A model generated the notes under the pieces. It did no database searches. It saw only the letters and a program-made list of their open reading frames with translations, and was not told where the DNA came from. Shown piece by piece: positions 24,388-32,481 of a DNA stretch of 52,051 nt. Both the position numbers and the translations under genes were made by a program. Position 1 is the first letter of the stretch, and every line of letters starts with the position of its first letter. The stretch is from Nocardia uniformis NBRC 13702 (GTDB taxonomy: Bacteria > Actinomycetota > Actinomycetes > Mycobacteriales > Mycobacteriaceae): contig NZ_BDCE01000116.1 of assembly GCF_001613345.1 (NCBI RefSeq), positions 1 through 52,051 on the forward strand, in the 5' to 3' direction.

Positions 24388-25976
24388 GAGCCGACCACCG
24401 ACCGCTGATCGGCGGGCGGGGTGTACACGCTCTCATCGAGTTGCAACACCATGAAGCCATTGTCATTGCAGCTGGTCCACAGCTGGCTGCCATGCCATTC
24501 CGGTGGGGCGAAGCACCAGTCGGTGGACAGGTCACCGAAGGCGATCATGCCGGACCGGGCCGAAAGTGCCTGGCCGAGATCGAATTTGCCCTCCAGGATG
24601 GCGCGTGCCGCCGACGGGAACTCCATGGCCGGGACGCCGATGAGGGAGGCGAGGGCGTGCGGGGAGTTCCACAGTTCGAGATTGCGTCCGGTGCGGGCGG
24701 GCGGGTTGTAGTAGGCGATCTCGCGAATGGCATACGGGTCGCGGACATCGAGGACGCGGATACCGGAGGACTCCCAACCACAGGCCAGCGCCGTGGGGTT
24801 GGTCGGCCGGTCGGCGGCGCAGTAGTGGGCGTCATAGGAGAAGAGCGAACCGCCCATGGCCGAGGCAATCAGGGAATCCTGATGTTCCGGCAGGTTGATC
24901 TCCAGCTTGACCTTGGCCGCCACCCGCGGATTGGTCTCATCGGAGATATCGATGAGTTTGACGCCGCCGGAACCACCCTCGTCGACGGTGAACAGGTAGT
25001 GCTCGCCGTCATAGGTGACCGGAATGCTGTGCTGGGTCGCCCAGCCATCGGTCCAGAACACCCGACCCAGGTGCGGCACTTGCGGATTCGGGTCGCGGCG
25101 CTGCACCGCGCTGATATCCAGCACGGTAAAACCGCCCAGCGCGGACAGGTACATCCGATTCCCATCGGGACTGATCCCGAACCCGTGCGCCTGGACCCCG
25201 GTAAGCCCCTGCCAGATGACATGCGGATTGGCTGGATCGGTCAGATCCACTGCACTGACGAATCCGGGCGCGATACCGGAGGCCCAATAGGTCCGTCCAT
25301 CGGGCGAGAAGCCGCCCTCGTGGGTGGTAATCGGCAGCGGCATCAGCAGATTCGTGCCTGGCCCCGGATTGAGCAGGCGTGGATGCGCGCAATCGGAAAT
25401 GTCGTAGACCGACAGGTACCCCGCGCCCTCGGCCAGCGGAACACCGGTGCCCACCAGCAGCTTTCGCTCCGCATTGACCTTCAGCGACTCCCAGGTACCG
25501 GCGAGCATCGCCGGTTCGGTCAGCGTCGCGGTCACCACCGGATTGGTCGGATCGGACACATCGAGCACCTGCACACCCTGCGACGGGCCGAGGATATTGC
25601 CGGGGAAGAACGACCCCGTATACGAGCAGTGTTCGTAAGTGGCCGAGGTAATCCCGGCCCCCCGTCCCACATACCCGCCGACGAACGACATATTGCACCG
25701 ATACCCCAGCGTGCTGCGCCCACTATTGCGGTCAGCCGCCGGAACGTCCCCCTGCAACCCGGGCTCCGGCATGGAATCGGGCCCACACTCCGCCCGCGGC
25801 ACCGCGGTCCGCCCCACATCGAAGAACTGCTGCACGGCATTCTCGATATCGGACCGCAGATCCGCCGACGCCCCACCGATAGGCAGCACAGCCACCGCCA
25901 GCAGCGCGGCGGCAGCGACCACCCCGGCCTTGGACCGCCGAATCCCCGTGAACCGCCCCATCGCGGCCACCCCCAT
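24384..25976 (-). CDS. secreted LVIVD-repeat beta-propeller protein
   Basis: 530 residues. A signal peptide is clear (basic start, then VVAAAALLAVAVLPIGGASA). The mature part contains LVIVD-type repeats such as GVQVLDVSDPTNPVVTATL, LSVYDISDCAHPRLL, FTVLDISAVQRRDPNPQV, VKLIDISDETNPRVAAKV and IRVLDVRDPYAIREIAYYNP, which build a beta-propeller. Several Cys residues could form disulfides outside the cell. Precise role unknown; such proteins are extracellular or cell-wall associated. It forms an operon with the DUF305 gene. Confidence 0.88.
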   Translation of the reverse strand: MGVAAMGRFTGIRRSKAGVVAAAALLAVAVLPIGGASADLRSDIENAVQQFFDVGRTAVPRAECGPDSMPEPGLQGDVPAADRNSGRSTLGYRCNMSFVGGYVGRGAGITSATYEHCSYTGSFFPGNILGPSQGVQVLDVSDPTNPVVTATLTEPAMLAGTWESLKVNAERKLLVGTGVPLAEGAGYLSVYDISDCAHPRLLNPGPGTNLLMPLPITTHEGGFSPDGRTYWASGIAPGFVSAVDLTDPANPHVIWQGLTGVQAHGFGISPDGNRMYLSALGGFTVLDISAVQRRDPNPQVPHLGRVFWTDGWATQHSIPVTYDGEHYLFTVDEGGSGGVKLIDISDETNPRVAAKVKLEINLPEHQDSLIASAMGGSLFSYDAHYCAADRPTNPTALACGWESSGIRVLDVRDPYAIREIAYYNPPARTGRNLELWNSPHALASLIGVPAMEFPSAARAILEGKFDLGQALSARSGMIAFGDLSTDWCFAPPEWHGSQLWTSCNDNGFMVLQLDESVYTPPADQRSVVGS

Positions 25977-26155
25977 ACTTCTTCCGGCCCGGGACCTCTG
26001 TGTCCCCGGTTACACCTGGGGACGGTAAACCATTAACTGACCGGCCGGTAGGGTCCACCGAAGAGTTGGCGGATTCGGCTTACAGTGTGGAGTGCGAACG
26101 CAGCGGCCAGCCGACATCGAGTAACCGTTTCTGTCGGTGTGTATGTTGGCCTGCT

Positions 26156-26380
26156 GTGCAGCGGATTACGGTGAATCTGCCCGACGACCTCGATGAGCGC
26201 CTGCGTCAGGTGGCGCAGCTGCGAGGTGTCACGGGCGCCGAGCCGTGTCGCGAAGCCATCGCACACTACCTGCCTGTGCAGACGGAGCGACGATTCGGTG
26301 CGGCGGGCGCGGGGCGCAGCGGGCGTTCGGATGTGTCGAGCCGGATCAAAGAGACCCCCGGCCCGGAGTGCACCCGGTAA
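26156..26380 (+). CDS. ribbon-helix-helix (CopG/Arc-type) DNA-binding protein
   Basis: 74 residues from GTG 26156. The N-terminal 45 residues, QRITVNLPDDLDERLRQVAQ followed by a helix with REAIAHYL, match the ribbon-helix-helix fold found in antitoxins and small repressors. The rest is a short basic, probably disordered tail. No toxin gene lies next to it on the same strand, so it is an orphan or a stand-alone regulator. The longer frame starting at 26000 has no protein-like character before the GTG. Confidence 0.72.
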   Translation: MQRITVNLPDDLDERLRQVAQLRGVTGAEPCREAIAHYLPVQTERRFGAAGAGRSGRSDVSSRIKETPGPECTR

Positions 26381-26427
26381 CCGGTGCCAGACGCGTCAGC
26401 GGGTAGTCGACGGTGCCTGCCGCTCGA

Positions 26428-26814
26428 TCAGGGCCGAATCGGCGGGACGAAGACAGGGCCAGCGGGACGCTCCCGCATGTAGTGTCGCAGCTTGGTCTTG
26501 GTGGCTGTGATCGCGATGATGAGAACGCCCGCGCACACGCTACTCACGAACAGCATCGAAAAGAAGCTCTCGGCCAGGTCTGGCGCATCGCCCCGGTATG
26601 CCGACTCATCGGCTCTCCACTTGTCCAATTCGGAGCGGTGAGCACCGATGGTGCCCAGTGAGATGGCAACCAGCCAAGCACCGAGAACGACCTGTTGGGC
26701 CGCGAAGAATACGATTCGCTGGTTGGGGGTCAGGAGCTCCCTGTCGTGTCCATGGGCATAGACGGGTGCCGCGGGCGGGTGCCCGGGTTGGTCACTGTGC
26801 GGTTGATTGATCAT
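26428..26814 (-). CDS. small two-helix membrane protein
   Basis: 128 residues. A His/Pro-rich cytosolic N-terminus is followed by two transmembrane segments (about 36-56, VFFAAQQVVLGAWLVAISLG; about 85-103, FFSMLFVSSVCAGVLIIAI) separated by a charged loop, and a basic C-terminus. No known family is recognised. ATG 26814 lies in a short gap from the next gene. Confidence 0.65.
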   Translation of the reverse strand: MINQPHSDQPGHPPAAPVYAHGHDRELLTPNQRIVFFAAQQVVLGAWLVAISLGTIGAHRSELDKWRADESAYRGDAPDLAESFFSMLFVSSVCAGVLIIAITATKTKLRHYMRERPAGPVFVPPIRP

Positions 26815-26840
26815 GTTCGAATCCCCCAGTCAGCTCTGGT

Positions 26841-27740
26841 CTATCGCCGACAAGTTAGCAGGGTGCGACAGGTAGCCAGGAGCCGTGTGCGGAGAACCTC
26901 ACTGCGGGAGGCGATTTCGGCCTGGCCGCGGACGTAGTCGGCTCGCCCCGCCGGGGTCTCGATGCGCACGGGTTCGTAGCCGTATTCGGCGAGATCGTAA
27001 GGGCTGGCCCGCATATCGAGTTCGCGGGCGGCGCAGGCCAGTTCGAAGGCGTCGAAGAGCAGGTCGGAGTCTATGAGCGGGGTCAGTTTGAAGGCCCACT
27101 TGTAGATGTCCATATTGGCGTGCAGGCAGCCGGGTTGTTCGCGGTCCACCTGGTCGGCGCGGGTGAGGGGTTCGATATTGCGGGGGGCGGCTTCGGGGGT
27201 GAAGAAGCGGAAGGCGTCGAAGTGGGTGCAGCGTAGCTGCATTGATTCCACGACTTCGTCGGTGCCCTGGTGGCCCAGACGCAGTGGGACCTGTTGGTGG
27301 CGGACGTCGTCGGTGCGGTACACCATGGCCCATTCGTGTAGGCCGAAGCAGGAGAGCTGGGCGGGGCGCGACGCGGTGGCTTCCAGCAGGCCGGCAATGA
27401 ATTCGATGGTGCTGCGGCGTTTTTCGAGGAACTCGGGATCGGCGGTCCAGGCCGGGCCCGCCGGTGTCGGGATCTGCTGGTACCCGCGGAATTCCGAGTA
27501 CTCGGCGGCATCGGCCAGCCCTGTTCCGTAGCCGGGGTGCCAGCGTCGGAGTTGGGCGGGCTTGTGGCCGTAATAGGTGAACAGGAAGTCGATTACCGGA
27601 TGTTTGGATCCGGCGGCGCGCTGTTCCAGATACGGGCCGATCAGGTGATCGACCCGGGTCCGGTGCGCGGCCGCGCGGGCGCGCCACGCGGGCTGCGGGA
27701 GGACCCGCAGCCCGGTGACGCGTAGTTCCGTATCCGACAC
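26841..27740 (-). CDS. conserved actinobacterial protein annotated as 3-methyladenine DNA glycosylase
   Basis: 299 residues from GTG 27740, two bases after the stop of the CBS-domain gene; a longer frame to 27911 overlaps that gene and is rejected. Conserved blocks typical of this actinobacterial family include HPVIDFLFTYYGHKPAQLRR, CFGLHEWAMVYR, CTHFDAFRFFTPEA, EQPGCLHANMDIYKWAFKL and ELDMRASPYDLAEYGYEPV. Databases carry the glycosylase label, but no helix-hairpin-helix or Mpg active-site motif is visible to me. The His/Cys/Asp-rich conserved blocks suggest an enzyme or metalloprotein. Treat the label with caution. Confidence 0.75.
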   Translation of the reverse strand: MSDTELRVTGLRVLPQPAWRARAAAHRTRVDHLIGPYLEQRAAGSKHPVIDFLFTYYGHKPAQLRRWHPGYGTGLADAAEYSEFRGYQQIPTPAGPAWTADPEFLEKRRSTIEFIAGLLEATASRPAQLSCFGLHEWAMVYRTDDVRHQQVPLRLGHQGTDEVVESMQLRCTHFDAFRFFTPEAAPRNIEPLTRADQVDREQPGCLHANMDIYKWAFKLTPLIDSDLLFDAFELACAARELDMRASPYDLAEYGYEPVRIETPAGRADYVRGQAEIASRSEVLRTRLLATCRTLLTCRR

Positions 27741-27742
27741 CG

Positions 27743-28807
27743 TTATTCGGCGATCCGGTGGGTGGCGTCGCGGACGGTGCCGACGAATTCCTCCACCAGG
27801 TCCTCCAGCGCGACAATGCCGACGGTATTGCCGCGGCTGTCCACTACCCGGCCGAGGTGGGAGTTGGTGCGGCGCAACCGTGCCAATGCCTCGAACAGGG
27901 TGGCATCGCAACTGATGGTCGGCAGCGGTCGGATATCGGTGCGGGGGATGGGTGTGCTCGGTCCCGCCTTATCGTCGGCGACCAGGTCGAGGACATCCTT
28001 GACGTGCAGGTAGCCGACCAGCGAACCGTCGTCGGCACACACCGGGTAGCGGCTGTATCCGGTTTCGGCCACGGCGGATTCGATATCGCCGAGGGTGGTG
28101 CCGTCACCACGCAGCGGCACCGAGCGAACCTTGGCCAGCCGCACCATGACATCGGCGACGAAGCGGTCGCTGGAACCCAGGGCCTGAGTGAGGCGACGGT
28201 GCTCCTCCTCGTCGAGTAGACCCTCGGAGTGCGATTCGCCGAACATCTCGGCCAATTCGACGGAGGAGACGGTGGCGTCGAGTTCGTCCTTGGGTTCGAT
28301 CCGCAGCATCCGCAGCGTCAGGTTGGCGGCCAGGTTGTAGATCCAGATGAGCGGACGGGCCAGCCGCAGCCACGCCAGATGGATCGGAACCAGTAGCAGG
28401 GCAGAGCGTTCCGGTCCGGCCAGCGCGATGTTCTTGGGAATCATCTCGCCGAGCAGGATATGCAGGATCACCACGATGGTCAGCGCCACCGCGAACGCGA
28501 TCGGATGCAGGAGCTGCTCCGGCACACCGATCAGATCGAACGGCCGCTCCAGCAGATGCGCCACCGCCGGTTCGCCTACCCGACCCAGCAGGATGGAACA
28601 GATGGTGATGCCCAACTGCGCCGCCGCCAACATCATCGACAGGTTCTCACCCGCCTTGATGACCGTATCGGCGCTGCGTTTCCCTTGCGCGGAAAGGGCT
28701 TCCAAGCGATCGCGGCGTGCGGAGATGAGCGCGAATTCGGCCGCCACGAAGAAGGCGTTGCCGAGGAGCAGGAAGACAGCGAGTAGTACCGCTAGCCAAT
28801 CACCCAT
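27743..28807 (-). CDS. DUF21/CBS (CNNM-type) membrane protein, short form
   Basis: 354 residues. An N-terminal DUF21 domain has about four hydrophobic segments (LAVLLAVFLLLGNAFFVAAEFAL first, later VALTIVVILHILLGEMIPKNIAL). A CBS pair follows (VRSVPLRGDGTTLGDIESAVAETGYSRYPV; VSLV..VEDLVEEFVG type end). Unlike the upstream paralogue it ends after the CBS pair, without the CorC/HlyC transporter-associated domain. CNNM/CorC proteins transport Mg2+ or Na+. Its start overlaps the upstream gene by 8 bases, so the two are co-translated and may form a heteromer. It corresponds by order to mycobacterial Rv1841c. Confidence 0.88.
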   Translation of the reverse strand: MGDWLAVLLAVFLLLGNAFFVAAEFALISARRDRLEALSAQGKRSADTVIKAGENLSMMLAAAQLGITICSILLGRVGEPAVAHLLERPFDLIGVPEQLLHPIAFAVALTIVVILHILLGEMIPKNIALAGPERSALLLVPIHLAWLRLARPLIWIYNLAANLTLRMLRIEPKDELDATVSSVELAEMFGESHSEGLLDEEEHRRLTQALGSSDRFVADVMVRLAKVRSVPLRGDGTTLGDIESAVAETGYSRYPVCADDGSLVGYLHVKDVLDLVADDKAGPSTPIPRTDIRPLPTISCDATLFEALARLRRTNSHLGRVVDSRGNTVGIVALEDLVEEFVGTVRDATHRIAE

Positions 28808-30194
28808 TGCCGTGCCCCCATTCCGCGAGGGTATCGGCGTCCACCGGGCGCAGCAGCACCCGATCGATGCGGCGGCCGTCCATTCGCTCTACCTTCGCGA
28901 TCCAGCCACCGGCGGTGTGTGGTTCGAAAGGCGGCTGGGAACCATTGCCGGGCTCCGGGAGCAGCACCTCGTCACCGGTCACCGGGATCCGGCCCAACCG
29001 GGTCAGCACCAGACCGCCGAGGGTTTCGTATTCGCCTTCGGGAGCGTCGTATCCGGTGGTGCGTGACACCTCGTCGATGCGCAGCAGACCCGAGCAGTTC
29101 CAGCCCGCGGCGGTACGGCGCACGTCGAGTTCCTCCTCATCGTGCTCATCGCGGACGTCGCCGAGGATCTCCTCGATAATGTCCTCCATCGTCACAATGC
29201 CCGCGGTGCCGCCGTATTCGTCGACCACCAGGGCCACCTGCATACCGTCGGCGCGCACGCGTTCGAGCACCTCATCGCCGTCGAGGCTGGCGGGCACGAT
29301 CGGCACCTGCTGCGCGATGGTTTTGAGTTTGATGGTCCGGCGCGCCCGCACCGGATGCAGGAACGCCTGTTTGATGTGCACCACGCCGAGGGTGTTGTCG
29401 AGATCGCCGTCGATAACCGGGAAGCGCGAATAGCCGGTGCGCCGGGCGGCATCGATGAGATCGGCGATGGTGTCGTCCTGGTCCAGGGATTCGGTTTTCA
29501 CGCGCGGGGTCATGAGCTCCTCGGCGGAGCGTTCACCGAATTGCAGCGACCGGTCCACCACCTGTGCGGTGCGCTGATCGATGGCCCCGCGCAGCGCGGA
29601 GGTGCGCACCAGCGAACCCAATTCCTGCGGGGAGCGCGCCGACCGCAGTTCCTCGGCCGGTTCGATGCCCAGTTGCCGCACCGCCCAGTTGGCCGTGCCA
29701 TTGAGGAAATGGATCATCCACTTGAATGTCGTCGAGAACGCGACCATCGGGCCCGCGGTGAATCGCGCGGTGCCCAGCGGTGCCGCGATAGCGATGTTCT
29801 TCGGCACCAGTTCGCCGTAGATCATCGACAGCGAGGTGGCCAGAATCAGCGCCAGCGCCAGCGAAATACCGTGTGAGGCACCGGAACTCAGGCCGAACGT
29901 GCTGAACAGCGGTGCGAACAGCTTGGCCAGTACGGGCTCGGCGATATAGCCGGTGATGAGCGTGGTGATGGTGATACCCAGCTGTGCGCCGGAGAGCTGG
30001 AACGACAGGGTGCGATGGGCTTGACACACCTGCCGGGAGCGGCGGTCGCCGGTGCGGGCGTGCGACTCCACGGTGGAGCGTTCCAAAGCGGTGAGTGAGA
30101 ACTCCGCGGCCACGAAGAGGGCCGTTCCCGCTGTCAAAGCCACGAAGCCGAACAGGGAAAGAATGGTGAACACGGTGGACACTGTCAGCACCAC
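28800..30194 (-). CDS. DUF21-CBS-CorC_HlyC membrane protein
   Basis: 464 residues from GTG 30194. A DUF21 membrane domain (first helix FVALTAGTALFVAAEFSLTALERS; later SLSMIYGELVPKNIAIA), a CBS pair (LMTPRVKTESLDQDDTIADLIDAARRTGYSRFPV; MQVALVVDEYGGTAGIVTMEDIIEEILGDV) and a C-terminal transporter-associated domain (GLLRIDEV, ETLGGLVLTRLGRIPVTGDEV). The full CorC/CNNM architecture implies Mg2+ or other divalent cation handling. It is first of a pair and matches Rv1842c in gene order next to guaB1. Confidence 0.92.
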   Translation of the reverse strand: MVLTVSTVFTILSLFGFVALTAGTALFVAAEFSLTALERSTVESHARTGDRRSRQVCQAHRTLSFQLSGAQLGITITTLITGYIAEPVLAKLFAPLFSTFGLSSGASHGISLALALILATSLSMIYGELVPKNIAIAAPLGTARFTAGPMVAFSTTFKWMIHFLNGTANWAVRQLGIEPAEELRSARSPQELGSLVRTSALRGAIDQRTAQVVDRSLQFGERSAEELMTPRVKTESLDQDDTIADLIDAARRTGYSRFPVIDGDLDNTLGVVHIKQAFLHPVRARRTIKLKTIAQQVPIVPASLDGDEVLERVRADGMQVALVVDEYGGTAGIVTMEDIIEEILGDVRDEHDEEELDVRRTAAGWNCSGLLRIDEVSRTTGYDAPEGEYETLGGLVLTRLGRIPVTGDEVLLPEPGNGSQPPFEPHTAGGWIAKVERMDGRRIDRVLLRPVDADTLAEWGHGNG

Positions 30195-30495
30195 CGGGCC
30201 ATCGAATGTGGTGGGGATAGTGCTGGGAGGACGGTGAAGCCGGGTTTGTCACCCGGCTCGGTAGAGGAGCCCTCCTGTACGGCGCCCTCGGACGCGGGTG
30301 ACAACTGGTTCCTTTCGCAGGTCGAATATGTGTGTCGGAGCCGGTTCGCGAGATCGATCGCGCCTCGGATCCGGCAAGCCCATGCTACCGGCAGCAGAGG
30401 CGGGCCAGCGCGTCGGACGCGCGAAACCCGGCGGTCCCGCGCAAGTGCTCGGGTCCGCCGGGTGGTGCGATGCGGGTTTCCTACCGGGTGGGTGG
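30195..30495. other. intergenic region between guaB1 and the DUF21 pair
   Basis: About 300 bases. No gene is supported. It contains the terminator-like structure at 30423-30480 and presumably the promoter of the DUF21 operon, though no convincing -35/-10 pair stands out. Confidence 0.4.
30423..30480 (-). terminator. putative terminator of guaB1
   Basis: Two alternative stems lie 16 bases beyond the guaB1 stop: ACCCGGCGG (30426-30434) with CCGCCGGGT (30455-30463), and GAAACCCG (30423-30430) with CGGGTTTC (30473-30480). They are mutually exclusive over part of their length. Confidence 0.5.
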
Positions 30496-31932
30496 TTACC
30501 AGCCGGACGGCAGCGGGCGGCCTTCGGCGAAACCGGCGGCCGACTGCACACCCAGAATGGCGCGCTCGTGGAATTCGCCCAGGTTGCGCGCACCCGCGTA
30601 GGTGCAGGAGCTGCGCACACCGGAGGTGATGTGATCGAGGAGGTCCTCGACACCCGGACGTTCGGGATCGAGGCGCATGCGCGAGGAGGAGATGCCCTCC
30701 TCGAACAGGGCCTTGCGAGCGCGGTCGAAGGCGCTGTCGGTGGCGGTACGCGCGGCGACGGCGCGCTTGGACGCCATGCCGAAGCTCTCCTTGTAGCGGT
30801 TGCCGTCGCGGTCGACGCGCAGGTCGCCGGGCGACTCGTAGGTGCCCGCGAACCAGGAGCCGACCATGACATTGGACGCGCCGACCGCGAGGGCCAGTGC
30901 CACGTCGCGCGGATGCCGGACGCCACCGTCGGCCCACACGTGCTTACCGAATTCCTTGGCGGCGGCGGTACATTCGGCCACAGCGGAGAGCTGCGGGCGG
31001 CCCACACCGGTCATCATGCGGGTGGTGCACATGGCACCGGGACCCACCCCGACCTTGATGATGTCGGCACCGGCCTCGATGAGGTCGCGGGTACCGGCGG
31101 CGGAGACGACATTGCCCGCCACCAGGGGCACGCCGAGATCCAGGGCGGCGACCGAGCGCAGCGCCTCGATCATCTTGTTCTGGTGGCCGTGCGCGGTATC
31201 CATGACCAGCACATCGGCACCGGCGTCGACGAGGGCCTTGGCCTTGGCGGGGATATCACCGTTGATACCGACGGCGGCGGCGATTCGCAGCTGTCCCTGC
31301 GCGTCGACGGCGGGCTGGTAGATACCCGTGCGAATGGCTCCGGTGCGGGTCATGATGCCCGCGAGGGTGCCGTCACCGTTCACCAGTACCGCGATATCGC
31401 GATGTCCGGCGTGCAGCAGGTCGAAGATCTCGCGCGGCGAGGTATCGGCCGCGGCGGTGACGAAGTCGGTATCGGCGACGGTACTGAGGCGGGCGAACCG
31501 GTCGACATCGCCGCACGCCGCCTCGGTCACCACCCCGACCGGCTTACCGTTCTCGACCACCACGACCGCGCCGTGGGCGCGCTTGTGAATGAGCGCCAGC
31601 GCATCGGATACCGACTGCTCCGGGTCGAGGGTGACCGGCGTATCGGCGGTGAGCGAGCGGCTCTTCACGAAGGCGATGGTCTCGGCGGCGGCCGGGATCG
31701 GCAGATCCTGCGGCAGCACCACGATGCCGCCGCGGCGGGCCACGGTCTCGGCCATCCGGCGGCCGGAGACGGCGGTCATATTCGCGACGACAATCGGAAT
31801 GGTGGTGCCGGTCCCGTCACTGCTGGACAGGTCGACATCGAAACGCGACGTCACATCCGTCCGGCTGGGGACGAGGAAGACGTCGTCGTAGGTCAGGTCA
31901 TAGGGAGGATTATCCCCAGGAAGAAACTGCAC
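30496..31932 (-). CDS. guaB1: GuaB1-family IMP dehydrogenase-related protein (GMP reductase type)
   Basis: 478 residues from GTG 31932, giving the family N-terminus VQFLPGDNPPYDLTYDDVF; the frame extends to 32034 but without family similarity. The IMPDH/GMPR barrel is seen in TTIPIVVANMTAVSGRRMAE, DTAHGHQ, VAGNVVSAAGTRDLIEAG and the loop VGPGAMCTTRM with the catalytic Cys. A CBS pair is inserted (FVKSRSL...VTLDPEQSVSDALALIHK; DIAVLVNGDGTLAGIMTRTGAIR). The characterised mycobacterial homologue reduces GMP to IMP rather than oxidising IMP. Located as Rv1843c is in M. tuberculosis. Confidence 0.93.
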   Translation of the reverse strand: MQFLPGDNPPYDLTYDDVFLVPSRTDVTSRFDVDLSSSDGTGTTIPIVVANMTAVSGRRMAETVARRGGIVVLPQDLPIPAAAETIAFVKSRSLTADTPVTLDPEQSVSDALALIHKRAHGAVVVVENGKPVGVVTEAACGDVDRFARLSTVADTDFVTAAADTSPREIFDLLHAGHRDIAVLVNGDGTLAGIMTRTGAIRTGIYQPAVDAQGQLRIAAAVGINGDIPAKAKALVDAGADVLVMDTAHGHQNKMIEALRSVAALDLGVPLVAGNVVSAAGTRDLIEAGADIIKVGVGPGAMCTTRMMTGVGRPQLSAVAECTAAAKEFGKHVWADGGVRHPRDVALALAVGASNVMVGSWFAGTYESPGDLRVDRDGNRYKESFGMASKRAVAARTATDSAFDRARKALFEEGISSSRMRLDPERPGVEDLLDHITSGVRSSCTYAGARNLGEFHERAILGVQSAAGFAEGRPLPSGW

Positions 31933-32035
31933 GTTTTGCCATGGTAGCCGAATGCTGGGAGTGTGCGGGCAACCGGGGCGGCGTGTGGGATCGATCGTGG
32001 GCCGACCTCGACGGCGTCGATGTCGGGGGACCACG

Positions 32036-32419
32036 TCAGTCCGCGGCGATGACCTCGATCTCGAGTAGCCACTTCGGGTCGAAGATCCCGGCGAGCACGA
32101 CCGTCAGCGCGGGTCGGTGGTCGCCGAGGATCTCCGCGCGGACTTTCGTGTTGACCTCGGCCACGGCGCGGTCGCTCAGGTAGGTGGTCACCTTGACGAT
32201 GTTCGGGGCGGTCATGCCCGCATCCGCCAGAGTTGCCAGAATATTTGCCCAGATGATCCGGCACTGTGCTTCGGGATCGGTGGGTACGGAACCGGTGCTG
32301 TCCTCGGGGATCTGTCCGCTGACGAACAGCAGGCGTTGGGCTCCGAGCACCTCGAGACCGTTGGTGTATCCGCCGATCGCTGCGGGCACTGAATCAGGAT
32401 CGTGCGTATGCCTTTCCAC
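32036..32419 (-). CDS. RidA/YjgF-family protein
   Basis: 127 residues, the normal length. Conserved stretches include LLFVSGQIPEDSTG, EAQCRIIWANILATLADAGM, IVKVTTYLSDR and the C-terminal PKWLLEIEVIAAD. The Arg in RPALTVV occupies the place of the catalytic arginine that hydrolyses reactive enamines/imines in true RidA, although the usual R-x-[CT] context is altered. Probably a trimeric cytosolic deaminase or a relative. Starts at GTG 32419, upstream of guaB1 on the same strand. Confidence 0.88.
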   Translation of the reverse strand: MERHTHDPDSVPAAIGGYTNGLEVLGAQRLLFVSGQIPEDSTGSVPTDPEAQCRIIWANILATLADAGMTAPNIVKVTTYLSDRAVAEVNTKVRAEILGDHRPALTVVLAGIFDPKWLLEIEVIAAD

Positions 32420-32481
32420 GACTGGCCATCGTAAGACCGAATCGGGGTGAGGTACCTGGAATCGCGAGTACTCGCCGACGC

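Noticed and set aside
26000..26155. N-terminal extension of the ribbon-helix-helix protein
   Set aside because: The sequence before GTG 26156 lacks protein character and the fold begins exactly there.
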